Source: Phorcus lineatus (taxonomy: Eukaryota; Mollusca; Gastropoda; Trochida; Trochidae). Taken from it: DNA of 64,000 nt. The translations under genes and the position numbers were made by a program. Positions 27,601-38,679 of the stretch are shown here, in pieces. Location: contig OV121094.1 in NCBI GenBank assembly GCA_921293015.1, positions 34,594,054 to 34,658,053 of the forward strand, given 5' to 3'. Under the pieces are notes generated by a model. It was not told the origin of the DNA, searched no databases, and worked only from the letters and a program-made list of their open reading frames with translations. The stretch's first letter is position 1. The number at the start of each line of letters is the position of its first letter.

Positions 27601-28009
27601 AAGATAAAATTTGAGTTAATGGTAAACGAAACGTTACATAACAAGTATTCGTGTAAATAGTGTAATGGAAGGTGCGGGGCTCACAAGGAAACGATTGTTG
27701 TTCAATATTCATTGACAACTCATTGAGCAATGTATTATGACAATTGTGTATGAATATGTAAGGAAATTTGAATTAACATCACCAAGACTGAAGTTTGACA
27801 CATATGCAAGCTAAATAAAGTACCATTAGAATCACGGAGTGTGTCTCTAAGACACTGGGAGCGTTACTAATTACATTTTCTTTACACGAATTTAGTTTTC
27901 ACCAAAATTGAGCGTTCAGTACGAAATGAATATTATGAATATTTCAAAACAAATTCAAAATTTCCTTAAGGTATTTTCTTAACGACCCTCAAAGTTAAAG
28001 TAGGTTACA
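24641..28009. other. no gene seen
   Basis: AT-rich apart from the 25.7 kb duplication and a mixed-composition patch at ~25920-26060 (GACCATCTTGGTTGCC). Minus frames of 61-87 codons lack motifs. Confidence 0.55.
25655..25915. repeat. direct duplication, ~137-bp spacing
   Basis: GTCTACTGTACAAACAA followed ~60 bp on by ATTTACACCTGCACGT occurs at ~25694-25772 and again at ~25831-25911. A third GTCTACTGTACAAA lies at ~25659. The copies have diverged, so the duplication is not recent. Confidence 0.75.
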
Positions 28010-28560
28010 TGGACACTGCAGGCAGTGGTATTAACGATGTATTACGCTAGAGAGGCGTGGGTAATGTTGATTTCATAATTTGTTTACCTTGTGGTTAACA
28101 TGAAGCGCATCAGAAAGCATCAATTGTCAAGTCAATCAATTAGTTTTCTGTGCTTAAACGCGCCAACTTCAAACCACATCAAACGCCGGAGATATTTCAT
28201 GCACAATTTGACAACGAAATACAAAAATGGGAAATTTGCAAGCGTCCTTTAGGATAAACGTTTTGAAGGGACAGTTCCCCGGGGCTTCCCATTATGCCGC
28301 CATTAGCATTGTAACCGATGCCATACCGTACCGTTCAAAAGTTTCCCCATATATTTCCTGCAGGCGGCGTTTAACTATTGTGAGTTGGAAATTACCCAAT
28401 GATGAGCTAAATTCGACTAATCAGTGACGAAAATCATCTTCACAGAATAATACGGCGGTGAGTTACCCCCTCGAGTAAGATACTAACCGCGTGGACTGGC
28501 TTAACGCGTTTTAATGAGGCTTGAAATCGAGGGAGTTTACTTATGCCTGAAGTTGGCTCT
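28010..28560. promoter_or_regulatory. candidate cis-regulatory block
   Basis: High-complexity sequence with CTTGTGGTTAAC and AAACCACATC (RUNX-like), GCCGCCATTAGCATTGTAAC, and paired CAATCAATTAG. GC-richer than the flanks and free of repeats; a 66-codon frame (28227-28427) is unsupported. Confidence 0.35.
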
Positions 28561-28789
28561 GCCCTGTAATTATACTTGGGAAAAAGAGTGCAAGAAATAT
28601 GCCTATCTCGTCACATTCACTCAGCTATTATGACCACGATGCCGACAAAGTATATGCTTTTGTAAATAGGAATCACTCGATGTGAGATCAAAGTATATCC
28701 TGATTTACTTATATGATATATCAATCTCAATAGCCACTAGATACTTCATGTTAATTCCCATCATTATAACTCAATATTTTTATTTTTTT

Positions 28790-28849
28790 AAATTTTTTGC
28801 AAATCTCCATTACTGGAGGAGCTAAAGACACTCAATCACTCACTCACTC
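28790..28849 (+). mobile_element. short SINE tail remnant ending (CACT)n
   Basis: A T-rich stretch, then TACTGGAGGAGCTAAAGACA and CACTCAATCACTCACTCACTC running straight into the 64-bp satellite at 28850. Only the (CACT)n end supports the call. Confidence 0.4.
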
Positions 28850-29340
28850 CTAGATAAACGTTAGAGTCTATCCTGATTTACTAATATGATATATCATGCA
28901 GAAGATAAACCTCCTAGATTAACGTTAGAGTCTATCCTGGTTTACTAATATGATATATCATGCAGAAGATAAACCTCCTAGATAAACGTTAGAGTCTATC
29001 CTGGTTTACTAATATGATATATCATACAGAAGATAAACCTCCTAGATTAACGTTAGAGTCTATCCTGGTTTACTAATATGATATATCATGCAGAAGATAA
29101 ACCTCCTAGATAAACGTTAGAGTCTATCCTGGTTTACTAATATGATATATCATGCAGAAGATAAACCTCCTAGATAAACGTTAGAGTCTATCCTGGTTTA
29201 CTAATATGATATATCATGCAGAAGATAAACCTCCTAGATTAACGTTAGAGTCTATCCTGGTTTACTAATATGATATATCATGCAGAAGATAAACCTCCTA
29301 GATTAACGTTAGAGTCTATCCTGATTTAAACCTAAATTAA
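28850..29340. repeat. 64-bp satellite array 1 (seven full units)
   Basis: The unit runs ACTAATATGATATATCATGC ... GAGTCTATCCTGGTTT, exactly 64 bp (TTAGAGTC at 28861, 28925, 28989 and so on). It holds the perfect palindrome ATGATATATCAT. Units differ mainly at a few two-state sites (GATTAACG/GATAAACG, CATGCAG/CATACAG, CCTGG/CCTGA). The right edge is GAGTCTATCCTGATTTAAAC then CTAAATTAA (29312-29340), a sequence not found in internal units. A lone diverged unit piece lies at ~28690-28725. Confidence 0.95.
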
Positions 29341-29624
29341 TCATCAATAGGCGTATGTTGTTTTCATCAACACGTCAATATTTCGGAAAGAGTCGCCAGT
29401 ATTTCCGACAAAGTAGTCAATATATTTAAGGACACGTCAATAGTTGGTGAACTCGTCAATAGTATAACACAAATCAGTTCTGTATGTATCTCGTGAAGCA
29501 CGTGCAGGTTACGCATTCCCTGGAAAGCACGCTGGACATGTAATCAGTTACATGCAGTTGAAAAGGTTTTACAAACTGCGAGAGTACTTGTCGTAACAAT
29601 TGTAAAACAAATATTTGTTTCCAA
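29341..29624. other. spacer with CGTCAATA repeats
   Basis: GTCAATAT/GTCAATAG recurs four or five times (29366-29461), sometimes as CACGTCAATA. No gene. Confidence 0.5.
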
Positions 29625-30082
29625 GGTCAACACTGAGACAATATACAGTTTAAACTGACACCATATGGTTAAAATCGCCTCCCTAAACTTGCATCATTAC
29701 CTCTCAAATACTAAAATTATTGATATATATTTTCGTGTTTTTAATGAGAATCTGAAAACGGCCCTTGAAATGAAATAACGTCGAAATTCTATGTCCAGTT
29801 AACATGTTGTACATTTTTAAAAAACATAATAAACAAATGTTTGTCTTTGTGTCTGCTGTAAATATGTTTCCAAAATTATGATTGAGTCATTTTAGCGCCA
29901 CTGTCCGTTTATTTATCACAAACTTCACGACTTTAACCTGTTTATTGTACTGAAATATAAATGACTCTACTGAACTGATAAGCATTAGGGTTTCCGGTTT
30001 CCTTAAAAACCATTTTTACTCGATAGAATAACACCATTGACGAAGTTTGATATACTTGAGTCCAACAATATATTCCTTTTAA
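29625..30082. mobile_element. TTAA-flanked MITE, copy 2
   Basis: It aligns in order with the 51.2 kb copy: AAATCGCCTCCC, TCTGAAAACGGCCC, TTGTCTTTGTGTCTGC, GCCACTGTCCG, AACACCATT, GAGTCCAACAA, and TTAA at 30079-30082. The left end is eroded. It lies head-to-tail with copy 3, 70 bp away. Confidence 0.72.
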
Positions 30083-30152
30083 CGAATTCACGTTTCTCGT
30101 CCACCTAAAAAGCGCGTTCTCCGGTCAAAGTCGCCTTTCCATTAGAGCAACG

Positions 30153-30631
30153 AATCATAACTAGTACAGAGCCACTCCGTGATTTTCATATCATTTACCT
30201 TTGATACGAACCTAAATGTCATATGTGGTGATATAAAATCAAAACATCTTAACTTTTTATATCCAAAAGACATATATATGACAAATATTGGTTTTCCATG
30301 AAAATCTAAAAACAGCCTTATAAATGCACAGAGCTGTAGATAACACGTCCAATATACATGGATACTAGTTATATAACCTAACAAACACTACCAACTCCTA
30401 ACTGCCCTCCTGTTTTAGATAATTCTCCAAAATTACGTTTGACTATTTGACGCGCCCCACTGTCCAGTTTTCGATCATAATTGCGACGTTCTACCTTCAT
30501 ATTGTCACTGTACAAAACAAATTAGCTTTAAAATGTGTCTTTTTGGTTACAGTCGATACTTTGCGATCAAATGATACCATTGATTAAGTTTGGTATTTAT
30601 GACTCCAACAACTCACGGAGTGGCTCTTTAA
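30153..30631. mobile_element. TTAA-flanked MITE, copy 3
   Basis: Left AGAGCCACTCCGTGATTTT; right ACTCACGGAGTGGCTCTTTAA. These are inverted ends about 19 bp long, the right one keeping TTAA (30628-30631). The interior matches copies 2 and 4 (CACTGTCCAGTTTTCGATCAT, TATTGTCACTGTAC). A solo end of the same kind (TTAAATTACACTCCGTGATG) lies at 31142-31161. Confidence 0.8.
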
Positions 30632-31209
30632 GCTACTCCCAGACAAATGATGACATACATTGTGCATACAGCATAGAAATAAACGAAACATCACGCAAGA
30701 TTTTACTAAACCGCGTAAGGAGAAAGATTTACTAACATAGAAAAAAGGATTTTAAAAAAATAGGTATTTTCTGTTTACATCTTAACAATTTGAATAAAAC
30801 TAAAAATTCTTTGCTAATATGAAATAATGTTTATTAACTTTAATGGGACGTCTCGAAGTCAATGCAACTCAATGAAGAAGGTGCCGTACATTCTAAGGAC
30901 ATCAGACATGGGGTTGCTTGAATCACACGGAATCAAATACACATGCAACTTATTTGTGTACTTTTCATATATTTCACAACTGTCAATCATCATGAAATGA
31001 TAAACACTGTTTAATGTCATACATGCTGATCTTTTTTTTGGATGTTACCTGTGACATCATTTCTCCCAATTCAGTTTTAAAACTACTAAAAGAAAATTTA
31101 TAGAAGATACTCAGCATTATACAGGGTATCGTTCCAAGACATTAAATTACACTCCGTGATGTTCATGTTTAATGTCGCAAAAGTTTCGAAATACTTCGAT
31201 AAAAACATC

Positions 31210-31355
31210 AAGGGGTTTGGACTTTAACGACGGCTTAAAGAGTATTTCACTAAATCACAGCTAATAGCATTATTGAAGGGAAAAAGCTCGCAACATCAAT
31301 GTGGTTATTCGTTGCGTTGGAACCTGCGAGCATCGGCTGGAAGTAGCGAAGAATG
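31210..31355 (-). mobile_element. SINE fragment (body and tail, no tRNA head)
   Basis: Plus strand shows GGTTTGGACTTTAACGACGG, AGAGTATTTCAC, AAGCTCGCAACATCAATGTGG and AACCTGCGAGCATCGGCTGG. These are the same blocks, in the same order, as the 14.5 kb SINE. It is diverged. Confidence 0.7.
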
Positions 31356-31727
31356 TATGTCGGGATGAAATGTCAGGAGCATCAACATTCACTTCATAGT
31401 CTAAAATGATTACTTTTAGGTCATGAACTAAACTATTTTTTAAGTATGTAAACAGAATAATACAGGTTACATGAAACTTTAGACAACTCGACCATGACTC
31501 ACCCATCCATAGTTTATACCAAAAAACGTATCGAATTTGTTCTCATAATCGCTCATTATCACCGACGTTGTCTCTCACGTGCACAGTTGAAAACAATGAA
31601 ATTCGGTACATGTGTTTTGCTTTTATATGTCGTCATTAGGGAAAATATCGTCAATAGTAAAAGGTATGCTAATTGCAAAGTCCACGTGCAAGTTATGGTT
31701 TGTCGGGAAAAAACTGAAACCGGTTTC

Positions 31728-31857
31728 GAATTTAGGTTTAAGTAGAATAGACTCCTCAAACCCTGCAATAGTTACACGACGGGCTGTTCTTCGGCCTAAC
31801 GGCCTCAGAAACAGCCCTTCGTGTAACTATTGCAGGGTTTTCGGAGTCTATTCTTTA
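31728..31857. repeat. 111-bp hairpin at the left edge of satellite array 2
   Basis: Arms 31744-31796 and 31801-31854 pair over ~53 bp with about five mismatches around a 4-base loop (TAAC). Arm sequence includes CCCTGCAATAGTTACACGA. The right arm ends GGAGTCTATTCT and runs directly into the first satellite unit. The left flank GAATTTAGGTTTAAGTAGAA (31728-31747) is the inverted form of the right edge of array 1. Confidence 0.92.
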
Positions 31858-32397
31858 CTTACTAATATGATATATCATACAGAAGATAAACCTCCTAGAT
31901 AAACGTTAGAGTCTATCCTGATTTACTAATATGATATATCATACAGAAGATAAACCTCCTAGATTAACGTTAGAGTCTATCCTGGTTTACTAATATGATA
32001 TATCATGCAGAAGATAAACCTCCTAGATAAACGTTAGAGTCTATCCTGGTTTACTAATATGATATATCATGCAGAAGATAAACCTCCTAGATTAACGTTA
32101 GAGTCTATCCTGGTTTACTAATATGATATATCATGCAGAAGATAAACCTCCTAGATAAACGTTAGAGTCTATCCTGGTTTACTAATATGATATATCATGC
32201 AGAAGATAAACCTCCTAGATTAACGTTAGAGTCTATCCTGATTTACTAATATGATATATCATACAGAAGATAAACCTCCTAGATTAACGTTAGAGTCTAT
32301 CCTGGTTTACTAATATGATATATCATACAGAAGATAAACCTCCTAGATAAACGTTAGAGTCTATCCTGATTTACTAATATGATATATCATACAGAAG
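31858..32397. repeat. 64-bp satellite array 2 (about nine units)
   Basis: Same 64-bp unit and same orientation as array 1, with nine occurrences of ATGATATATCAT. It begins at the hairpin's right arm and stops abruptly in mid-unit (ATACAGAAG then AGTACTTTACGG at ~32397), so the right terminus seen in array 1 is missing. Confidence 0.95.
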
Positions 32398-33132
32398 AGT
32401 ACTTTACGGATAAACTTTTGGTAGTCTTTGCACGACACCTTCGATTACTTGTAAAGGATTATATAGTACTGGAAACGTCGATTAAATTCATTGGCATGGT
32501 AATTTACATTTTCCTAATAGAGTCAAGTGCACTTTTAAATATCAAGTATGACAATTTAATTGGTATTGATTAACTGGTCCTCAGCTTAATACAATAAGTA
32601 TTTGAATTTATAATTTTTTATGGATAAAATATTATTAGAAACTTGATATACGTAAGTACAAATGTCTTCTAGAAATGATTCGTGCTCGTTCAACTAATGC
32701 TCGTTTTTTTATCACATTTCAATAATTCTCAAAGCTTCAGATCCTAATCTTGTTTTAAGTGGCTTATCTTAATTCTGTCGAAGTGATTTTGGGATGAAAG
32801 TGCTAGAAACACTCAAACATTGTCTTCAGAGGTAGTATTCATGTTTAAATGACGTATACAATAGTAATGCATCTTGGCTTCAGCATTGCAATGGATAATA
32901 TTAAAAGTTTAAGCGAAGTGGAAGAAATTTGTTCTTGATCCGACTAAATTACACTTCAAGATGAACATGATTTTAGATTGCAAGAAATAGGACAATTTGT
33001 CAACTAACATAATATTATAACCATGATCCCGTCTGATTGATATGACATGTTCGTGGCTTGAGTTGATGTGATTCCACGAGTAGCGTCCCTTGGTTTGCAA
33101 ACACGTTAAAAGGATATTTCGATTTAACTTTT
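32398..33132. other. no gene seen
   Basis: AT-rich; a 64-codon frame at 32379 begins inside the satellite and is not credible. Confidence 0.6.
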
Positions 33133-33195
33133 GAGTGAGTGAGTTATTGTTTAACGCCGCTTGGGCGATATTTCAGCCATTAGCGGCGATTTTAA
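33133..33195 (-). mobile_element. SINE 3' end with (CACT)n tail
   Basis: Plus strand GAGTGAGTGAGTTATTG, then TTTAACGCCGCTTGGGCGAT and CAGCCATTAGCGGCG. On the minus strand this is the GCGGCGTTAAACAATAACTCACTCACTC end familiar from mollusc SINEs. Heavily 5'-truncated. Confidence 0.65.
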
Positions 33196-34025
33196 CTTTT
33201 GAATATTTGTATATCTACACCAGATATATTTTCGGAACTTTCTTATTAAAATTTTAGTCCTGTTTATCATGAAAGTAACGTCACAAATATATTGTAAATG
33301 AGTAAACCATTATTTGAAAGTTTTGGGTTTTCTTTTGAATTTCTTATATTTTGTGATAATCATCATATAAGTAATTCATTTTGGCCTTTATTTCAAAAAC
33401 ATTATTAATCAATGATTTTCAACCAAAACGTAACCAACAAATTCACGTGACGACAAGGACATTTCTTCCCCTACCATACGAGGGTATGTCAACAGTTAAC
33501 AAACCATGCACAACCATAACTCATATTCGAGAAACAAACTTGCATCGGTAACTGATCAAATATTTGGTTTAAATTGAAATACATAGTACTTGAACTCCTT
33601 GAATTCAATGGATACATGCGTATCACCGGATTGATAAAACTGTTTATATACTTTTGTTAACCTAGTTAACAGAAAAGCTCTTTTTCTATGTTTTCTCTTT
33701 TCACAGATAAAACGTGGTAGGAACTTCAGTCGTAAGTCAATGTTAATGAACGGAACAAAAAACAATCTTAGCACTAAGAGAGTTTTCATATATATTAATC
33801 TCTATATTGGAAAGAAAAAACTCAAAGGTAAAACATTTACCACAAGACTTATTTCGAACCTTTCTAGTAATTAATTTTTAAAGAAGACTAAATTCAAACT
33901 ATTGCAACTACTAACAAATTACAGTTAAGACCCTTTTTTACTTTGTTCGTATACTTAAATGGAAACACCATTTATAAATGAAGAGTATAGGATGTTAACT
34001 GCTCTTATTACTTCAAGAAAATGTA
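33196..34025. other. no gene seen
   Basis: AT-rich; no motifs. Confidence 0.6.
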
Positions 34026-34027
34026 TA

Positions 34028-34657
34028 CAGCTGCATGCCAAAAGTTTGTTCACATACCTGAATATACTAGTGCAAATATAATGTAATTTGAGATGCCTTT
34101 GATCGAGGTATCGTAGCGTTGCGAAAAAGAAACGTATAATATTGAATTTTCAATACACATATGCAGATCCATTCTTCTTTACGGCAAATGTTTATCGTAC
34201 CCCACAATTACCGGCAACCGTTTGGACAGATCAATGAGGTGACCAGGGGTCAAATTGTCGAAAACACTAATTTTTATTTTTATCCATAAAAACCTTTATA
34301 AGTTATCAACTTCTTTGACAATTAGTCATGTTTGTTCCTTAGCACAAAGTTAATGTGATTATGTTTGTTTTAATTTCAGAGAGTCGATATGGAACATTTT
34401 AATTGACATTTAACGAAATCGAAATTTCGAAAATGTGACCCCTCCTGTCTATATCAATATGCCAAAATTCGAATTTTTGCACGAGAGACCAGACGATCCT
34501 AAAATGAGTTCAAGAATGTCTATTTCACACATGGACAATGGGTGATCTATTGTCAGTCTTGCTGAAGTTCTTCTATTGACGTTGAAACTAAACCCAAATT
34601 ACATGATCTTTGCACCACGATTCAGTGGTAAGTGAACAAACTTTCGGTATGCAGCTG
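34028..34657. mobile_element. Tc1/mariner-type MITE (630 bp)
   Basis: Inverted ends of about 31 bp: CAGCTGCATGCCAAAAGTTT at 34028 and the complement of CAGCTGCATACCGAAAGTTT ending at 34657. TA flanks both (34026-34027, 34658-34659). About three mismatches between the ends. The interior is AT-rich with no open frame of note. Confidence 0.85.
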
Positions 34658-34659
34658 TA

Positions 34660-36112
34660 GGTACATTCGGGAACATTGACCCTGTAGTGATAAAATTATT
34701 TATTAGCGTATTACTGACACCAATTCCCACAAGAACCACCAATATACAAATGTTTCATCAAAAGGGAGCGATTGAAAGTTAAATATGGGCAGTTCTTTCA
34801 TATACTTTTTATAACAGTTTTATTCGCACTCCTTGAAAAGCGTCTTAAAGCAAGCAACAGACTGTTTGGGGGAGTTCCTCTCGATTGTTGATGTTTACGA
34901 TTCATTTGCTCGTAAGGAGAGTGTAAGTTCAGATATTAATTTTAATGCGCAAACATAATTTGATTAAATGAACAAACATAACAAGGCTGTCCGAATTTAC
35001 TCATTTGTGAAATATGTATCCCCCTTCAAGAACAACAAGGCAATTTTCTGCCACGAAATCGGTGTGGTTGAATAGTCACAAGCTCCTCACACCAATGACC
35101 CTGCATAAAGCTTGCGAGCTTGAGATGACATCGACACAACCATGTGACAATACGAGATATACAACATTGAAGAATTCTGGTTTGATCGACGATGCAGGAC
35201 TGTTATATTGAAGTAAAATTTCTTGAAGCAGATACTCGTATCTTAGGAGAAAATAAAACTTAACCGAGATTGTTATATTTCTTAAAGGAAGAGGTCAAGC
35301 ACTTAGGGAATCTATTAAGTGTTTTTAATATTCAAATTCTCCCACTTTTATTCCAGCGGATGCTTTCTTAGAGTTGGGTCATTTTAAACGCATTATTTTC
35401 AAATTTTTAAAGATGGTAAATGTTAAGTATCTGGTAAAGCTTACGCGTATCAGACAATCATTGTCATATTGTACTGTAGAGCCTCGTGTGCGGCATGTTA
35501 AAAGATTCTTTTTTATTTTTCGTCGCTGAAAATTGGTTTCAAGTTGTTGAAACTAAAGAGAAACTTCTTTCAAACTTCTTACTGTTTATTATCTCTAGGT
35601 AAATCTATTTGTCAAAAAAAAAATATTTAGATTTTGTTTTTAGGTTTAATTTGTTCAAGACATTTCAAAATATCTAAAATCTCCTGCATCTACGTACATA
35701 CGGTTAGTTTATTCTGAAATCTGAAAAAGGTAAATGAGGGTAATACTTTTTTACTCCTTTTACAAACTAGAAAAGATTAAAATGGTTATTACATGATTGA
35801 GAGTGAGATACAGTGAAATAAACACTCTATCTAGCTACAGTGGCGATAATCTTTCTAGTTACTCTACCGACTCGAGTGAACAAAGTTACTGTATGAAGTC
35901 TCCTCTGGTACAGGCTTTCCTGGGGTGCAAATACACGGCTGAATGTGGTTAACTTCAACGTAAAACAAAAATAAAATCATATAAAAATAGAATATCTGCC
36001 TTTCCTTGACAAATACCATGTTTACAAATGCTAAAATGTACTAAAGAAATGATTTGTTGCAAATGTTTTATATGATTTGCTGTACTTAAAAAAAGTGGAA
36101 TATAAAAAAAAA
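34660..36112. other. no gene seen
   Basis: AT-rich; a 65-codon plus frame at 35014 has no support. Confidence 0.6.
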
Positions 36113-36215
36113 ATGTTTATCTCATCTTGTGAGATAAAAAAAAGTTAATATTTAAATTGTGGCTGCGCCACTTAAGAAATACCTACTTTTCTACCTTACT
36201 CGATGAGATAAACAT
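36113..36215. repeat. fold-back element A (TTATCTCATC family)
   Basis: Ends ATGTTTATCTCATCTTG and CGATGAGATAAACAT are inverted. It shares its arm and its right flank (ATATCCTCTATGTATTG) with the 37.8 kb element. The left side holds a second GTGAGATAA piece, so the fold is irregular. Confidence 0.65.
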
Positions 36216-36309
36216 GGTTATGTTAAGGATAGCCAGATATCCTCTATGTATTGATAGATCATCCACTAATAGCAAAATACCGGGAAGACTAATCACCAGT
36301 ATCGTCATG

Positions 36310-36832
36310 CAGTAGCAATACATTAAACTAGGAAGATTTTCTCGCCCTGTAATTCCTTTAGAAGAACGTATATGTAAATTTTGTAATAACCACAGTGTAG
36401 AGGACGAAGTTCACTTTCTAGTCTGTTGTAACTTATATTCAGATTTAAGGTAAGAGCTATGGCATACTGTATCTGTTTCAGACCCCTCATTCCTCTGGTT
36501 ATCACCAGTAGCCCAACTAATATATTTAATGCAAAATCAAGAGTATCATAATCCACTTGCCGCACTTCTCCAAAAAATGTATATACGGCGTATGTCATTT
36601 CTATAAGCCATTTATCAATATTTAAGCATATGAAACATATCTTAACTTATTTTAATATATATTTTAACGCGTAAGCGTTTTTAGAGAATTAGTGTCTCAT
36701 AGGCCATTACTGGCCAGACAGCATACATTTTACTTGTTGTGATATATATATATGATTGTATGTTGCCTGTATGCAGTGTGACACTTTAATAAAATACATT
36801 TCTTCTTCTTCTTCTTCTTCTTCTTCTTCATT
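36310..36832 (+). mobile_element. 5'-truncated LINE with ORF2 C-terminus, 3' UTR and (CTT)n end
   Basis: It starts in a frame reading IKLGRFSRPVIPLEERICKFCNN, then VEDEVHFLVCC, the C-terminal zinc-knuckle region of a non-LTR ORF2. One frame change follows, then ELWHTVSVSDPSFLW to RRMSFL-stop at ~36603. The 3' UTR has GTGTCTCATAGGCC (36692-36705), the hairpin GGCCA-TTAC-TGGCC (36702-36715), TGTGACACTTTAATAAAA and a (CTT)n run to ~36830. This copy ties the tail family to coding sequence. Subfamily uncertain (CR1/L2/Jockey-like). Confidence 0.75.
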
Positions 36833-37659
36833 AAACACTCGTAGCGCAGACATCAGGCTCCGTTTCCCGATGACTTTCCTATGGAGTTAATGCGAGCTTA
36901 TACTTTGCCAACTTTTAAAATTTGAAGCAAAAACGTATATCACCCATTAACATGCTACCAATGAATAATGGAATAATTACCAATGATTGTTAATATACGT
37001 ATGAACAGCAATTTCCCCATGAATTTCTTTCTCTTTAAGCTATTGAAAACATGTCACGACTTCTCACATTGTCGTGTTAATTATTACAAGGAGACTGAAG
37101 GAGTACCAAAAGCGTATTTCATTTAGATTTGGTTTAATGATTGCAGAAGACGTATATACAATAGAACATCAAACAGTGTTCTAATTTATCATTAATAGTC
37201 TTTGTAAAGTTGCGCATTTACGTAAGCTATCGCGTCATATGTAGTTAAATAGCCTGACCTATCGGCAATGGTCCGCCATCTTGTTTTGAAGAAAATGACT
37301 TTAAAAAAAGTAAAAGTAAAGAATTATTATACCCATTTATATTTATGATATTAATCACTTTGATAGATTTCATTAAAAGCAAAAAGCAGTATTATTTCAA
37401 ACAAACTAGTTTTTTCACATGCCCTAATGTTGATGAACACCGCAAAATTTATTAATAAGGCGATGACCAAAACATCTTGCAACGTTAATCGACCTAAATA
37501 ATTATTCAGATAAGTAATTTCTAATGAAATGGGGAGAAATCCTATTTTTCAAATTGTATCTGCAATGTCGCCTCTTAACGAGATTATTATGGAAGTAAGA
37601 TATAGTTGTTTTATTATATAATAAGCAATGAAATACTGGGATTTATCAGTGAAATAGAC
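36833..37659. other. no gene seen
   Basis: AT-rich. A YY1-type CCGCCATCTTG lies at 37273-37283, isolated from other signals. Confidence 0.5.
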
Positions 37660-37735
37660 CTTGTATGTGGTCACAGTAGTGATATAATATATCGTCACTG
37701 GTGACAGTAGCGATATAATATATCGTCACTGCTGG
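37660..37735. repeat. two near-identical imperfect palindromes
   Basis: AGTGATATAATATATCGTCACT and AGCGATATAATATATCGTCACT lie ~39 bp apart. Each folds on itself. Their role is unknown. Confidence 0.7.
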
Positions 37736-37846
37736 TGAAGTTTCTAGGGCCTCTTTGTGCCAGGACTACTTTTAGGGTTAAGAAATGTTTATCGACATCA
37801 TAAACACTTAAAATCAACAAAATTATATAATAAATAGATTTTTTTT

Positions 37847-37954
37847 AAGTTTGTCAAATACGATGTTTTATCTCATCTCGTGGTAGGGTTGAAGTTGATA
37901 TTTTCAGCTCCAACCCCACAACTCGATGAGATAAACATCGTATTTGACAAACTT
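37847..37954. repeat. fold-back element B, 108-bp hairpin
   Basis: AAGTTTGTCAAATACGATGT at the left and its complement at the right end. Pairing continues inward through the TTATCTCATC block and a GGGTTG/CAACCC block, giving ~50-bp arms and a short loop. The right flank AAATATCCTCTATATATTG resembles that of element A. Confidence 0.85.
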
Positions 37955-38597
37955 AATCAAATATCCTCTATATATTGTCGTTCAGTACCTTGGTGTACAA
38001 AACAACGTTAGTGCGACGCTTTACCTAACAACAAGTTTATGATATCATCTTAAAGATAAAAGTTAATGTGGTGACACATCTTTAAGCTTTCGAATGTCTT
38101 AAAAGAGTAGTAGTAAATAATCACCAAAAACAAAGTTAAGTTAAGGAAAAATGTTACGAAAATGAGAATGTTATACGAAAGAGCATAACATTTTTGAGTT
38201 AACACATGCATTATTTCTTCAACGTTACCGAAGCTTTGAGTATTTTACGTTCGCTTCGAATACAAAGGTGCTCGTTCTTCTGTGCCGTTTTTATCCTTTA
38301 CAAAGAAATAACTGTCTTTCTTTTAAGCGACAATGACATCGCTATTTCATCACTATAACGTTTTTCAAAATTTTGAGTTGAAAATAAGAATCTTGACACA
38401 TCCAATTAAATAAAGTAAACATTGTAATCGTTGTTGTGTGTCAAAAAGAAAATCAATATTTTATGGAAAATATAACTCTATATTGTGAATATAAGATTGT
38501 GAAGACCATGCATTCCGCCAAATGGAGGAGTTAGCATAATGGGATAAAGATAAACAGTGTGTTTTCACAATATAGAAAATCTGCTACATCAGTGTAA
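37955..38597. other. no gene seen
   Basis: AT-rich sequence between fold-back B and the possible exon. Confidence 0.55.
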
Positions 38598-38679
38598 TTG
38601 AATCCGCTGATAGAGCTCATTCCATATACACTGATCTCCTATAGGTCCAAAGCCTCGTATCGCCAGCTATCTAACCAGC

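Noticed and set aside
28850-32397. CRISPR-like array
   Set aside because: Units are contiguous 64-bp tandem copies without unique spacers, in an animal genome; it is a satellite.
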